From: Nocardia transvalensis
GTDB lineage: Bacteria; Actinomycetota; Actinomycetes; Mycobacteriales; Mycobacteriaceae
Reading direction: 5' to 3'
Assembly: GCF_015477765.1 (NCBI RefSeq)
Contig: NZ_JADLQQ010000003.1
Location: forward strand, 124,001-188,000
DNA: 64,000 nt
A model generated the notes under the pieces. The model saw only the letters and a program-made list of their open reading frames with translations, ran no database searches and had not been told where the DNA came from. Made by a program: the position numbers and the translations under genes. Shown here one piece after another: positions 38,018-47,059 of the stretch. The number at the start of each line of letters is the position of its first letter. Within the stretch, counting starts at the first letter, position 1.

Positions 38018-39691
38018 GTGGGAATTCGTTCGGCACCCCTGCGTTTGGCCGCCGTCGCGGTGGCGGCCGGTCTAGGACTGGCGGGATGCGCGAGCGGTGG
38101 CGAGACACCGCACGGTCCCGCGGCGCTGGGCACCAGTAACGACATCAATGCCAAGCCGCGCGAGGAGGTTCGCGACGGCGGCAATCTCCGGCTGGCCGTC
38201 ACGGCGTTTCCGTCGAATTGGAATACGTTGTCCGCCGACGGTAACAACGGGGAGATCGCCGGGATCGAGTTCCCGATGATGCCACGGGCGTTCACGCTCG
38301 ATGCCGCCGGGAATCCGACCGTCGACAAGAACTATTTCACCGATGTCCGGATGACCGGCACCGAACCGCAGCGCGTCGTCTACACCATCAATCCGAAGGC
38401 GGTGTGGAGCGACGGCTCGCCGATCACCTGGGAGGACATCGCCTCGCAAGCCCATGCGATGAGCGGTGCCGACAAACGGTTCCTGGTCGCGTGGAACAAC
38501 GGTTTCGACCGGGTGGACAAGGTCGAACGCGGCGTCGACGACCGCCAGGCCGTCATCACCTTCAAACAGCACTTCGCGGACTGGAAGGGCCAGTTCGCCG
38601 GCAATTCCATGCTGTACCCGAAGTCGGTGACCTCGGATCCGGAGACGTTCAACAAGGGTCTCGTCGACCGGATGGGCCTGACCGCCGGACCGTTCCAGGT
38701 GCAGTCGATCGACCGCACGCAGGGGCGGATCGTGTTGGCGCGCAGTCCGAAATGGTGGGGCGACAAGCCCAAGCTGGACACCATCACCTTCAGTGTGCTC
38801 GATCGCTCGGCATGGGTGCCCGCGCTGCAGAACAACGAACTCGATGCTGCGATTCTGGCCACGCTCAGCGATCTCCGGAGCGTCCAGGGAATCCAGGGGC
38901 TCGAGATCCGGCACACCCCCGGAAATCGCTGGCGCCATATCACCTTCAATGGCGCTCCCGGATCCATCCTGGCCGATCAGGCTGTGCGAGTGGCGATTTC
39001 GAAGGCGATCGACAGGCAGGGCATTGCGGCGGCCGTCATGAACGGGCTGGTGCCCGATCCGCATCCGCTGAACAATCACGTCTTCCTCGAGGGTCAGCAG
39101 GGCTACCAGGACAACAGCCTGCCCTACGATCCGGATGCGGCGGCGCGCGAACTCGACGCCGCGGGCTGGACATTGCAGGGAGATGTGCGGGTCAAGGACG
39201 GCCGCCCACTGGAGATCCGCGACGTCATGTACAACGACGAGACCTGGATCTCGATCGCGAAGATCGTCCAGCAGAATCTCGCCAAGATCGGCGTCAAGCT
39301 GATCATCGATGCCAAGCCGGGGCAGAACTACTTCACCAACTGGATCATCCCGGGCGACTTCGACATCGCCCAGTTCGTCTACGTCGGCGACGCCTTCCCG
39401 CTCGCCAGCATTCCCCAGACCTACGGCTATCGGGCGGGCGACGTGCAGAACAACTTCGGCCGCATCGGCTCGTCGGAGCTGAACGACCTGATCGATCGGA
39501 CGCTGTCGGAACTGGATCCGAAGAAGACGATCGAGCTGGCGAATCAGGTGGACCGCAAGGTCTTCGAAGAGGGCCATTCGCTGCCGCTGACCCAGGATCC
39601 GGGCAATTGGGCCGTGCGCTCGAATATCGCGAATTACGGCGCGCCCGGGCTGGCCTCCTACGACTACACCAAGATCGGCTTCGTGAAGTAG
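38018..39691 (+). CDS. Peptide-binding lipoprotein, SBP family 5 (first copy)
   Basis: A 557-residue extracytoplasmic substrate-binding protein. Lipobox LAGC with Cys24, then a DGGNLRLAVTAFPSNWN start and the family-5 features YTINPKAVWSDGSPITWEDI and ITFNGAPGSILADQAVRVAISKAIDRQ. It captures peptides for the permease-ATPase complex encoded just upstream. It starts at a GTG, 9 bp after the ATPase stop, with AGGAGAAGG. The following gene is a clear paralogue of about equal length, so the operon carries two binding proteins. Confidence 0.93.
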   Translation: MGIRSAPLRLAAVAVAAGLGLAGCASGGETPHGPAALGTSNDINAKPREEVRDGGNLRLAVTAFPSNWNTLSADGNNGEIAGIEFPMMPRAFTLDAAGNPTVDKNYFTDVRMTGTEPQRVVYTINPKAVWSDGSPITWEDIASQAHAMSGADKRFLVAWNNGFDRVDKVERGVDDRQAVITFKQHFADWKGQFAGNSMLYPKSVTSDPETFNKGLVDRMGLTAGPFQVQSIDRTQGRIVLARSPKWWGDKPKLDTITFSVLDRSAWVPALQNNELDAAILATLSDLRSVQGIQGLEIRHTPGNRWRHITFNGAPGSILADQAVRVAISKAIDRQGIAAAVMNGLVPDPHPLNNHVFLEGQQGYQDNSLPYDPDAAARELDAAGWTLQGDVRVKDGRPLEIRDVMYNDETWISIAKIVQQNLAKIGVKLIIDAKPGQNYFTNWIIPGDFDIAQFVYVGDAFPLASIPQTYGYRAGDVQNNFGRIGSSELNDLIDRTLSELDPKKTIELANQVDRKVFEEGHSLPLTQDPGNWAVRSNIANYGAPGLASYDYTKIGFVK

Positions 39692-39719
39692 CCGACATCC
39701 CGACGAAAGGAAGCGATCC

Positions 39720-41387
39720 ATGCGGATTCGTTCGACCCTGTGCCGCATCGCGATCCCCGCGGTCGCCTTCGGGCTGATTGTGTCGGGATGTGGTTCCGGC
39801 GCCGATACCGGCGGCACCGCCGATATCGGGACCACCAACGACATCAATCCGAAGGATCCCAGTGAGCTGCGGGACGGTGGCAACCTGCGGTTGGAGTTGA
39901 CCTCATTCCCGGCCAACTTCAACCAACTGCATGTCGACGGAAACGTCCAGGACGTCGACTATGTCGTCACACCCCTGATGCCCAGGGCCTTCGTCAGCGA
40001 CGCCGCCGGTGAATTGTCGATAGACCACAACTACTTCACCGACATTCAACTCACCAATACCAACCCGCAGACGGTCGTCTACACCATCAACCCCAAGGCG
40101 GTGTGGTCCGACGGCACCCCGATCACCTGGGAGGATCTGCGGTCCCAGGCGGAGGCGCTGGGTCACCCGGAGAGGGGCTTCCAGATCGCCGGATCGGGCG
40201 GGTTCGATCGGGTCGCGAAGGTCGAACGCGGTGTGGACGACCGGCAGGCCATCGTCACCTTCGACAAGCACTATGCGGAATGGAAGGGTCAGTTCACTCC
40301 CCTCTATCCGAAGTCCGTGACCGAATCGCCCGAGGCCTTCGACAATGCGAACCGCGACGGGATCACGCTGAGCGCGGGCCCGTTCATCATCACGAATATC
40401 GACCGCACTCAGAACCGCATCACGCTCGGCCGTAATCCGAAGTGGTGGGGGCCGACGCCGAAGCTGGACACCATCACCTACAGCGTGCTCGACAACAGTG
40501 CGGTGCTGGGCGCTGTCCAGAACGACGAGATCGACTGGGCATATATGTCGGGCCTGGCGAATGTGACGGGGGCGCGCAACACTCCCGGCGTGGTGGTTCG
40601 CCGTGCCGCCGAGCCGACGTTCAACGTCATCACGTTCAACGGTGCGCCGGGATCCATCCTGTCCGATCCGAAACTCCGGGTCGCGATTTCGAAGGCGATC
40701 GACCGGCAGGCGATCGTCGATCAGAGCCAACACGGCATCGTGGACAAGCCCAAGGTGCTGAACAACCATATCTTCGTGGCGGGTCAGAAAGGCTACCAGG
40801 ACAATTCCGCGCCGGTGGCATTCGATCCCGACGCGGCCGCGCGCGAACTCGACGCGCTCGGCTGGAAGCTCAACGGCGACGTCCGTGAGAAGGACGGCCG
40901 CAGGCTCGAACTGCGCGATGTGATGTACCAGCAGGATCAGTGGGTGGACACCGCCAAGATCGTCCAGCAGAATCTCGCCCGCGTCGGCGTGAAGCTGAAC
41001 ATCCAAACCGTGCCCGGTACCGCCCTGTTCACCGACTACATCAACCCGGGCAATTTCGATCTCGCGCAGAGCGGCTGGGTCGGCAGCTCCCTGCCACTCG
41101 TGGCCCTCCCGCAGATCTACTACTACGACCCGAATAATCCGCAGGGCAACCACGGCCGAATCGGTTCGCCGGAATTGAATGCCCTGATCGAACAGACCAT
41201 TTCTGAACTCGACCCGCAGAAGGCGATCGAACTCGCCAACCAATGCGACAAGATGATCTGGGAGTCGGGTTTCTCGCTGCCGCTGAACCAGGCCTCCGGC
41301 ACTTACGCGGTGCGCGCGAATCTGGCGAATATCGGCGCATTCGGACTGGCCGACCCGGACTGGACGAAGGTCGGCTTCCTGAAGTGA
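39720..41387 (+). CDS. Peptide-binding lipoprotein, SBP family 5 (second copy)
   Basis: A 555-residue paralogue of the preceding protein, aligning end to end: lipobox VSGC (Cys24), YTINPKAVWSDGTPITWEDL, ITFNGAPGSILSDPKLRVAISKAIDRQ, and a C-terminal DWTKVGFLK end. Loops differ around the ligand cleft (for example WAYMSGLANVTGARNTPGV against AAILATLSDLRSVQGIQGL), suggesting a different peptide range. AAAGGAAG precedes the ATG. Its stop overlaps the start of the next gene (GTGA). Confidence 0.93.
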   Translation: MRIRSTLCRIAIPAVAFGLIVSGCGSGADTGGTADIGTTNDINPKDPSELRDGGNLRLELTSFPANFNQLHVDGNVQDVDYVVTPLMPRAFVSDAAGELSIDHNYFTDIQLTNTNPQTVVYTINPKAVWSDGTPITWEDLRSQAEALGHPERGFQIAGSGGFDRVAKVERGVDDRQAIVTFDKHYAEWKGQFTPLYPKSVTESPEAFDNANRDGITLSAGPFIITNIDRTQNRITLGRNPKWWGPTPKLDTITYSVLDNSAVLGAVQNDEIDWAYMSGLANVTGARNTPGVVVRRAAEPTFNVITFNGAPGSILSDPKLRVAISKAIDRQAIVDQSQHGIVDKPKVLNNHIFVAGQKGYQDNSAPVAFDPDAAARELDALGWKLNGDVREKDGRRLELRDVMYQQDQWVDTAKIVQQNLARVGVKLNIQTVPGTALFTDYINPGNFDLAQSGWVGSSLPLVALPQIYYYDPNNPQGNHGRIGSPELNALIEQTISELDPQKAIELANQCDKMIWESGFSLPLNQASGTYAVRANLANIGAFGLADPDWTKVGFLK

Positions 41388-42043
41388 TCCCCGGTGCGGG
41401 CCACCCCCTGGCCTACCCGGTCCTGACGACGATCGGCGCCCTGGCGGTCTGCCTCGCCTGGGCGCCGTTCGTCGATCTGGACCAGTTGAGCGTCCTGGCC
41501 ACCGTGGCCTTGGTCGTGCTGTGCTACACCGCCTTTCGTCTAGCGGTGGCGTTCGGCGTGCTACGAGTGCGCACGGTGCGCCCCGGCACCGCCGAATGCA
41601 AGCGGGTCCGCCAGCAATACCGGCTGCTCAGCCGGTCCTGGCTGGAGCTCACCGATGGCGGCCGAACCCGTTGGCTGCCGGTGTATTTCGACTCCATCCT
41701 GGTCACCCTCGTGGAATCGACGGCCGAATCAGGCCGGGGGACGGTCCATCTCGGGGGTCACCGCCTCTACCCCGCGGGCCCACTGCGCGATTCCGAGCCG
41801 ATCGGCCGCCTCGTCGACAACCCGACGCGCCCGGATCCGGACGGCCCCGCCCATGCCGCCCATGCGTCCCGGCTGCGCCGCCGCCTGCTGCTGGACGCCC
41901 AATACGCCGTGGCCGCACCGTTCGTCGCCCTGTTCTGGGTCTACGTGGTCGGCGGCGGCCTTCCCGCATTCCTCTGCGCCATCACGGTCGCCGCGGTGGT
42001 CGCGATCTGGTTCGCGGCGATTCGCGGCTCCGATCCCAGCTGA
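41384..42043 (+). CDS. Membrane protein at the end of the peptide-import operon
   Basis: A 219-residue protein starting at a GTG that overlaps the stop of the second binding protein. Two helices near the N-terminus (about 8-25 and 29-50), a soluble Arg-rich middle (about 55-165, with YRLLSRSWLELTDGGRTRWLPVYFDSILVTL), and two more helices at the end (about 172-212). No known domain recognised. Overlapping translation ties it to the importer; an accessory role in assembly is only inference. Confidence 0.72.
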   Translation: MIPGAGHPLAYPVLTTIGALAVCLAWAPFVDLDQLSVLATVALVVLCYTAFRLAVAFGVLRVRTVRPGTAECKRVRQQYRLLSRSWLELTDGGRTRWLPVYFDSILVTLVESTAESGRGTVHLGGHRLYPAGPLRDSEPIGRLVDNPTRPDPDGPAHAAHASRLRRRLLLDAQYAVAAPFVALFWVYVVGGGLPAFLCAITVAAVVAIWFAAIRGSDPS

Positions 42044-42044
42044 T

Positions 42045-43058
42045 TCACACCAGCGGCTGCTGCTGGGTCGAGCAGTGGATTCCACCGCCGCCCTCGGCGA
42101 CCGCGTTGTACTCCACACGGACCACGTCCCGGCCCGGGAACAGGTCGGCGAGAATGCCCGCCGCCCGGTCGTCGCCGCGGCGGTCGCCGTAGGCGGGCAG
42201 GTAGACGGCGTCGTTGCCGACGTAGAAGTTGACGTAGGAGTAGAGGAACTCGGAGCCGCGCGTGCCCGGCATCGCGGCCGGATCCGGCTGGGGGAGTTCG
42301 ACGATGTCGAAGCGGCGACCGGCGGCGTCGGTGGCCTCCATCAGGATGGCGCGGGCCTGGGCGGCGGCGCGGACGAAGACATCGGCCGGATCCGGGTCGA
42401 CCGGCCAATCCAGCAGCACCACACCGGGTTCGGCGAAACGGGCCACGGCGTCGACATGACAGTCGGTCACATCCTCGTCCGCGACGCCCTGCAGCCACAC
42501 CACCTTCGTGATGCCGAGCAGGTCGGCCATGGCCTTCTCGATATCGTCGTGCCCCAGCCCCGGATTGCGGTTGGGGTTGATCAGCGAGCTCTCCGTCGCC
42601 AGCAGCGTGCCCGCGCCGTCGACCTCCAGGGCGCCGGCCTCGGCGACGATCGGGGCGATCACCCGCGGAATCCCGACCAGTTCCAACACCTTTCGCGCCA
42701 CCTTGGCGTCGAGATGACATTCGGCCTTCTGACCCCAGCCGTTGAAGTTGAAGTCGATCCCGGCGAGCGTGCCGTCGGGTGCGGTCACGAACACCGGTCC
42801 GGTATCGCGCATCCAGAGGTCGTCCAGCGGTGCCGCGACCACCTCCACGGCCGGGCCGCACGCCCGCTGTGCCTCCTCGACGTGCTCGCGCCGGGCGGCC
42901 ATCGTCACCGGCTCGTGCTCGGCGATCGCCCGCGCCAGCCCCGCCACCTCCGCGCGCACCCGCGGTAGCAGCTCCTCCCACACCGACTCCTTGGCCGGCC
43001 ACGCCAGCCAGGTCCGGGCATGCGGGGCGGACTCCGCCGGCATCACATAGCGCGTCAT
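42045..43058 (-). CDS. Agmatine deiminase family protein
   Basis: A 337-residue guanidino-modifying enzyme (PF04371 family). Catalytic elements: WMRDTGP (about 82-88), DFNFNGWGQK, EAGALEVDGAGTLLATESSLINPNRNP, DCHVD (about 198-202) and the nucleophile Cys329 in GGGGIHCSTQQ. Hydrolyses agmatine to N-carbamoylputrescine and ammonia, or a related substrate. It begins at the ATG at 43058 and ends 1 bp past the convergent membrane-protein stop. No putrescine genes are adjacent. Confidence 0.92.
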   Translation of the reverse strand: MTRYVMPAESAPHARTWLAWPAKESVWEELLPRVRAEVAGLARAIAEHEPVTMAARREHVEEAQRACGPAVEVVAAPLDDLWMRDTGPVFVTAPDGTLAGIDFNFNGWGQKAECHLDAKVARKVLELVGIPRVIAPIVAEAGALEVDGAGTLLATESSLINPNRNPGLGHDDIEKAMADLLGITKVVWLQGVADEDVTDCHVDAVARFAEPGVVLLDWPVDPDPADVFVRAAAQARAILMEATDAAGRRFDIVELPQPDPAAMPGTRGSEFLYSYVNFYVGNDAVYLPAYGDRRGDDRAAGILADLFPGRDVVRVEYNAVAEGGGGIHCSTQQQPLV

Positions 43059-43172
43059 GATTCCGAACGGTATCGAGGCTGCGGCCCGGATGTCAGCAGG
43101 TCGGCGTGTCGTACGGCCGAGCCTGGCGCGCCGACCCGCGTGTCGCCGAAAACGGTCGTATGACCAGATAAT

Positions 43173-43772
43173 TCAGCGTTTCTCACACGGTCCCAGCACT
43201 CCATCGAGCAGTCGTCGCAGCGACCACTCGAACTCCGCGGCCGGATCGGCGGCGAGCAGGTGGGGACGGGCGGCGGTGAGGGCCGGGTAAGCGGCGGGAT
43301 CTATCTCGAAGCCCGGGTGGCCGAGCGGGTGTTCGTTCACGACCTGGCCGATGAGCAGATGCCAGGCGGCGCGGTAGGTGCGGGCGGCGGTCGCGGCATC
43401 CAGACCCGCCTCGAGCAGCGCCGACATGGCCGATTCGGTGAAGGGCAGGGCCGTCGGGGTGACCGAGGCGGCGTCGATGACGACCCTGGCCGCCCATGGA
43501 TGCTCCAGCAGAATCCGATGCGCCGCGCACCACTGCCGGATCAGCCGCTCGCGCGCGGATCCGTTGTGCGCCACCGGGAACGAGCGGGCGAGGTCGTCGT
43601 TGAGCAGGGCCAGCAGTTCGCGGCGGTCGGCGATGTGCCGGTACAGCGACGCCTGGCCGGTATCCAGTTCCTGTGCCACGCGCCGCAGGGTGAGCGCGGC
43701 CAGACCCTCCGCGTCGGCGATGCGCCGGGCGGCGGCGACGATCGCGTCGCGGCTCAGCGGTTGTGCGCGCAC
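43173..43772 (-). CDS. TetR-family repressor
   Basis: A 199-residue regulator. The N-terminal helix-turn-helix is DAIVAAARRIADAEGLAALTLRRVAQELDTGQASLYRHIADRRELLALL (about 8-57), followed by a TetR_C-like ligand domain. Starts at GTG 43772 after AGAAGGGAG. It is divergent from an MFS transporter gene, and the 124-bp gap has two perfect copies of one palindrome, so it very likely represses both itself and the transporter until a drug or metabolite binds. Confidence 0.93.
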   Translation of the reverse strand: MRAQPLSRDAIVAAARRIADAEGLAALTLRRVAQELDTGQASLYRHIADRRELLALLNDDLARSFPVAHNGSARERLIRQWCAAHRILLEHPWAARVVIDAASVTPTALPFTESAMSALLEAGLDAATAARTYRAAWHLLIGQVVNEHPLGHPGFEIDPAAYPALTAARPHLLAADPAAEFEWSLRRLLDGVLGPCEKR

Positions 43773-43826
43773 GTGTCTCCCTTCTGCCGTGGCGTACCGA
43801 GCCTAATCAATCCCGTTCCGGCCTCT

Positions 43827-43879
43827 TGCGAACATCGTTCGCACCAAGTTAGGGTCGCCTAATGCGAACGGTGTTCGCA
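43827..43879. promoter_or_regulatory. Two TetR operators TGCGAAC-N3-GTTCGCA
   Basis: Perfect palindromes at 43827-43843 (spacer ATC) and 43863-43879 (spacer GGT), 36 bp apart, in the gap between the tetR and MFS genes. The second is 17 bp before the transporter start codon. Confidence 0.85.
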
Positions 43880-43896
43880 GGAGTAGAGGAGGGTTC

Positions 43897-45315
43897 ATGA
43901 CCACCGCAATCCCGCCCGCTCGCCGGATCGGGGCGATGACCGCCCTGGCGCTCGGCGTGCTGTCCTACGGCCTGATGCAAACCATGCTGGTCCCGGCCAT
44001 CGGTGTGCTGCAGCAGGCCATGCACACCGGCGCGACCGGTGCGGCATGGGCGGTGCTGAGCGCGCCGCTGCTGGCCAGCGCGATCCTCACCCCGCTGGTG
44101 GGACGGCTCGGCGACCACTACGGCCGCCGCCGCATGCTGCTGGTGGTGCTGACGCTGTATCTGGGCGCCACCCTCGTGGCGCTGGCCGCCCCGAATATCG
44201 GCGTGCTCATCGCGGCCCGGGCCGGGCAGGGCATCAGCCTGGCGGTGCTGCCGCTGGCCTTCGGTTCGGTGCCGAATGTCCTGCCGCACGATCGCGTGCA
44301 TGCGGGGCTGGGACTGCTGTCCGGGCTGGTCGGCGGGGCGGCCGGGATCGCGCTGGTCTGCGGCGGGCTGATCGTCGATCACGCCTCGTGGCGGTGGTTG
44401 TTCGTGGCCGGGGCCGGATTGATCGCCGTCACACTGGTTCTCACCTATGTGTTCGTGCCCGAGGGGCCCGCGCGCGCCACGGGCGGTTTCGATCCTGCCG
44501 GTACCGTGCTGCTGGCCGGTGGGCTGTCGGGAATCTTGCTGGCACTGACCCTGGGACCGGGCAGCGGGTGGTTCTCGGTGCCGGTGCTCGCGACGGCCGC
44601 GGCCGGTGTGGCCATGCTCGCCGGATTCCTGGGGATCGAACGACGATTGCGCTACCCGCTGATCGATATGGATCTGGTCCTGCACCCGCGGGTCGGCACG
44701 GCGCATCTGGCGATCTTCGTGTTGGGCACGATCCAGTTCCTGTACTACGTGCTGGTGCCGAAACTGGCCGAACTCCCGAGTGCGGCGGGTGGTTTCGGCG
44801 CCTCGGTCACCACCGCGGGGCTGGTCATGCTGCCCGCGACAGTGGTGATCCTGCCCGCCGGAACCCTCGCGGGGCGCCTGACCACGCGGCACGGACCGCA
44901 GCTGCCGCTCATCTCGGGACTACTGGTGACGGCCTCCGGCGCGGCCCTGCTGGCACTCGCCCATGATCACCTGTGGCAGTTGGCCGTCTGCGCCCTCCCG
45001 ATCGGAATCGGCACCGGGTTGGTGATGACCGCCGCCCCCGCCCAACTCCACCGCACGGTCGACACGGCCCATGCCGCCACGGCCAACGGCATCAACACCG
45101 TCGCCCGCACGGTGGGCGGCGCGCTCGGCAGCCAACTCGCCGCGGCCCTCATCGTCGCCTCGGTCCCCACCGGCTTCCCCACCGCCTTCTGGACCGCCAC
45201 GGTCATCGGAATCGTGGGCGCCGCAGTCACCTTCGCCGGTTCCCGGCCGCAAAGCAAAGCCGCCTCCGATCCCACCCCGACCTCGACGGCCAAGGCGCCC
45301 GCCCTCTCGGAGTGA
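43897..45315 (+). CDS. MFS drug/metabolite exporter, DHA2-like
   Basis: A 472-residue carrier with about 14 membrane helices. The MFS signature between helices 2 and 3 is GRLGDHYGRRRM, and motif C (GLVGGAAGIALVCGG) typical of antiporters is in helix 5. AGGAGGG precedes the ATG. Substrate unknown; control by the adjacent TetR protein suggests induced export. A Ser/Pro/Thr-rich cytoplasmic tail closes the protein. Confidence 0.92.
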   Translation: MTTAIPPARRIGAMTALALGVLSYGLMQTMLVPAIGVLQQAMHTGATGAAWAVLSAPLLASAILTPLVGRLGDHYGRRRMLLVVLTLYLGATLVALAAPNIGVLIAARAGQGISLAVLPLAFGSVPNVLPHDRVHAGLGLLSGLVGGAAGIALVCGGLIVDHASWRWLFVAGAGLIAVTLVLTYVFVPEGPARATGGFDPAGTVLLAGGLSGILLALTLGPGSGWFSVPVLATAAAGVAMLAGFLGIERRLRYPLIDMDLVLHPRVGTAHLAIFVLGTIQFLYYVLVPKLAELPSAAGGFGASVTTAGLVMLPATVVILPAGTLAGRLTTRHGPQLPLISGLLVTASGAALLALAHDHLWQLAVCALPIGIGTGLVMTAAPAQLHRTVDTAHAATANGINTVARTVGGALGSQLAAALIVASVPTGFPTAFWTATVIGIVGAAVTFAGSRPQSKAASDPTPTSTAKAPALSE

Positions 45316-45406
45316 CGCACCAGCGGTGACTCACCCGCCCGACCGCCCATCAAGATTCCGGCGCACTTTTGGCCGGAGTCTCGCGAGGGAACACCGGGGA
45401 CGACAG

Positions 45407-46186
45407 TTACTCGTTGGCAGCGCGGCGGTGTTCACGTGCGGCGCGGCGTTGGGCGGCGGCGCGGCGGCGGGCGAGTTCTTCCTTTTCGATGACGGCGGCT
45501 TGTTCGAGGGTGGGGGCGGTGCCGCCGAGGCGGGCGGGGACCCAGCGGGCGCCCGGGGGCATCTCGTAGCCCTGCTGGGCGCGGGCGAGCAAATGCTCCA
45601 TCCGGGAACGTAATTCGGCGGTCAGCGCCTCGGCGGGCTCATGCGGCGGAAGCGGTTCGCCGATCCGGATGTTGATCGGGAAGTTGTGCCGGCCCAATTG
45701 TTTCGGGATGTCCTTGGTCCACACCCGCTGGGCGCCCCAGATGATCATGGGGACGATCGGGACCCCGGACGCGATCGACATCCGGGCGGCGCCGGATTTG
45801 AATTCCTTCAGTTCGAAACTGCGGCTGATGGTGGCCTCCGGATAGACCACCACGATCTCCCCGTCGCGCAGGGCGGTCACGGCGCGCTGGAAGGATTCGG
45901 CTCCGGCGGTGCGATCCACGCCGATCGCCTTGCAGTGCTTCATCAGCCAGCCCACGATGCCGTGCTCGAGTTCGGCCTTCATCATGTAGCGGACGTTGCG
46001 GCCCGACTTGCGGCCCACCAGGCCCACTTCCATGAAATCCAGGTAGGCGGTGTGGTTCACGGCGAGTACGGCCCCACCGGCGCGCGGAATGTGTTCCTGT
46101 CCTTCGATATCGATCCGCAATCCCTGCGCCCAGAACAGCGTCCGGACCAATCCGGTGAGGACGTCGAAAACGGGTTCTCGCGCCAT
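45407..46186 (-). CDS. PlsC-type acyltransferase (Rv3814c-like)
   Basis: A 259-residue 1-acyl-glycerol-3-phosphate acyltransferase family protein. The catalytic HX4D motif is NHTAYLDF (about 44-51), and the second motif VYPEATISRSFELKEFKSGAARM binds the acceptor phosphate. An unusual Arg/Ala-rich tail (ELARRRAAAQRRAAREHRRAANE) closes it. It and the next gene upstream are paralogues, 30 bp apart on one strand; M. tuberculosis has three such genes together (Rv3814c-Rv3816c). Acts in phospholipid synthesis or in transfer of acyl groups at the membrane; the acceptor is not known. Confidence 0.9.
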   Translation of the reverse strand: MAREPVFDVLTGLVRTLFWAQGLRIDIEGQEHIPRAGGAVLAVNHTAYLDFMEVGLVGRKSGRNVRYMMKAELEHGIVGWLMKHCKAIGVDRTAGAESFQRAVTALRDGEIVVVYPEATISRSFELKEFKSGAARMSIASGVPIVPMIIWGAQRVWTKDIPKQLGRHNFPINIRIGEPLPPHEPAEALTAELRSRMEHLLARAQQGYEMPPGARWVPARLGGTAPTLEQAAVIEKEELARRRAAAQRRAAREHRRAANE

Positions 46187-46216
46187 GCTCTCGAAACTCC
46201 TGTACTACCCGCCGAA

Positions 46217-46993
46217 CTACTCGCCCGCGTCCGACTTCCGCTTCGCCGCCTTGGCCTCGGCCTCGGCGGCATCCATCGCGTCGGCCTCCTCCAGTGTCGG
46301 GGCACTACCGCCCAACCGGGCGGGAACCCAGTATGCGCCGGGCTCGTGAACATAGTCCTTCTGCAACTCCAACAGCAGGTCCTGCATGGTGGAGCGCAGC
46401 CGGCGGGTCAGTTCGGCCGCCGGTTCGGCAATAGTGCCGTCGGTGACCGCGGGCGGCGCGATGGGCTCGCCGACAGCGATCGAGATGGGCGTGTTGGTGC
46501 GCCCCAATCGCTTCGGATATCCCTTCGTCCACACCCGCTGCGCGCCCCAGATCACCATCGGAATGATCGGCACCCCGGCCTCGATGGCCATCCGTGCCGC
46601 GCCCGACTTGAATTCCTTGATCTCGAAGCTGCGGCTGATGGTGGCCTCCGGATACACGCCCACCAGCTCGCCCCGGCGCAGATATTCCACCGCCGCCTGG
46701 TACGAGTCGGCGCCCGCCGACCGATCCACCGGGATGTGCTTGAGCGCCCGCATGATCGGCCCGGAGATCTTGTCGTCGAAAACCTCCTTCTTGGCCATGA
46801 ACCGGATATAGCGCTTCGGCGTCCGGGCAGGCAGCCCGGCATAGGTGAAGTCCATATATCCGGTGTGGTTGATGGCGATGACCGCGCCACCTTCGGCAGG
46901 GATGTTCTCATCCCCCTTGACGTCGAACTTCAGGCCCTGGACAAAGAAGACGGTCCGGGCCAGGCCGATGATCGTCCGGTAGACGGGTTCCAC
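46217..46993 (-). CDS. PlsC-type acyltransferase (paralogue)
   Basis: A 258-residue paralogue of the preceding protein: NHTGYMDFTYAGLPARTPKRYIRFMAKKEVFDDK contains the HX4D motif, and VYPEATISRSFEIKEFKSGAARM is almost identical to its neighbour. The tail is charged (EAEAKAAKRKSDAGE). The frame is open far upstream, but the GTG at 46993 aligns with the start of the paralogue (EPVYRTIIGLARTVFFVQGLKFD against EPVFDVLTGLVRTLFWAQGLRID), so I use that. It is divergent from the lipoprotein gene at 47060. Confidence 0.89.
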   Translation of the reverse strand: MEPVYRTIIGLARTVFFVQGLKFDVKGDENIPAEGGAVIAINHTGYMDFTYAGLPARTPKRYIRFMAKKEVFDDKISGPIMRALKHIPVDRSAGADSYQAAVEYLRRGELVGVYPEATISRSFEIKEFKSGAARMAIEAGVPIIPMVIWGAQRVWTKGYPKRLGRTNTPISIAVGEPIAPPAVTDGTIAEPAAELTRRLRSTMQDLLLELQKDYVHEPGAYWVPARLGGSAPTLEEADAMDAAEAEAKAAKRKSDAGE

Positions 46994-47059
46994 AATTCCG
47001 CTAGCGTAGTCGCTGTCACACCCGGTACCGAGTACTGCATACGAAAGAGGTTGACAGCA

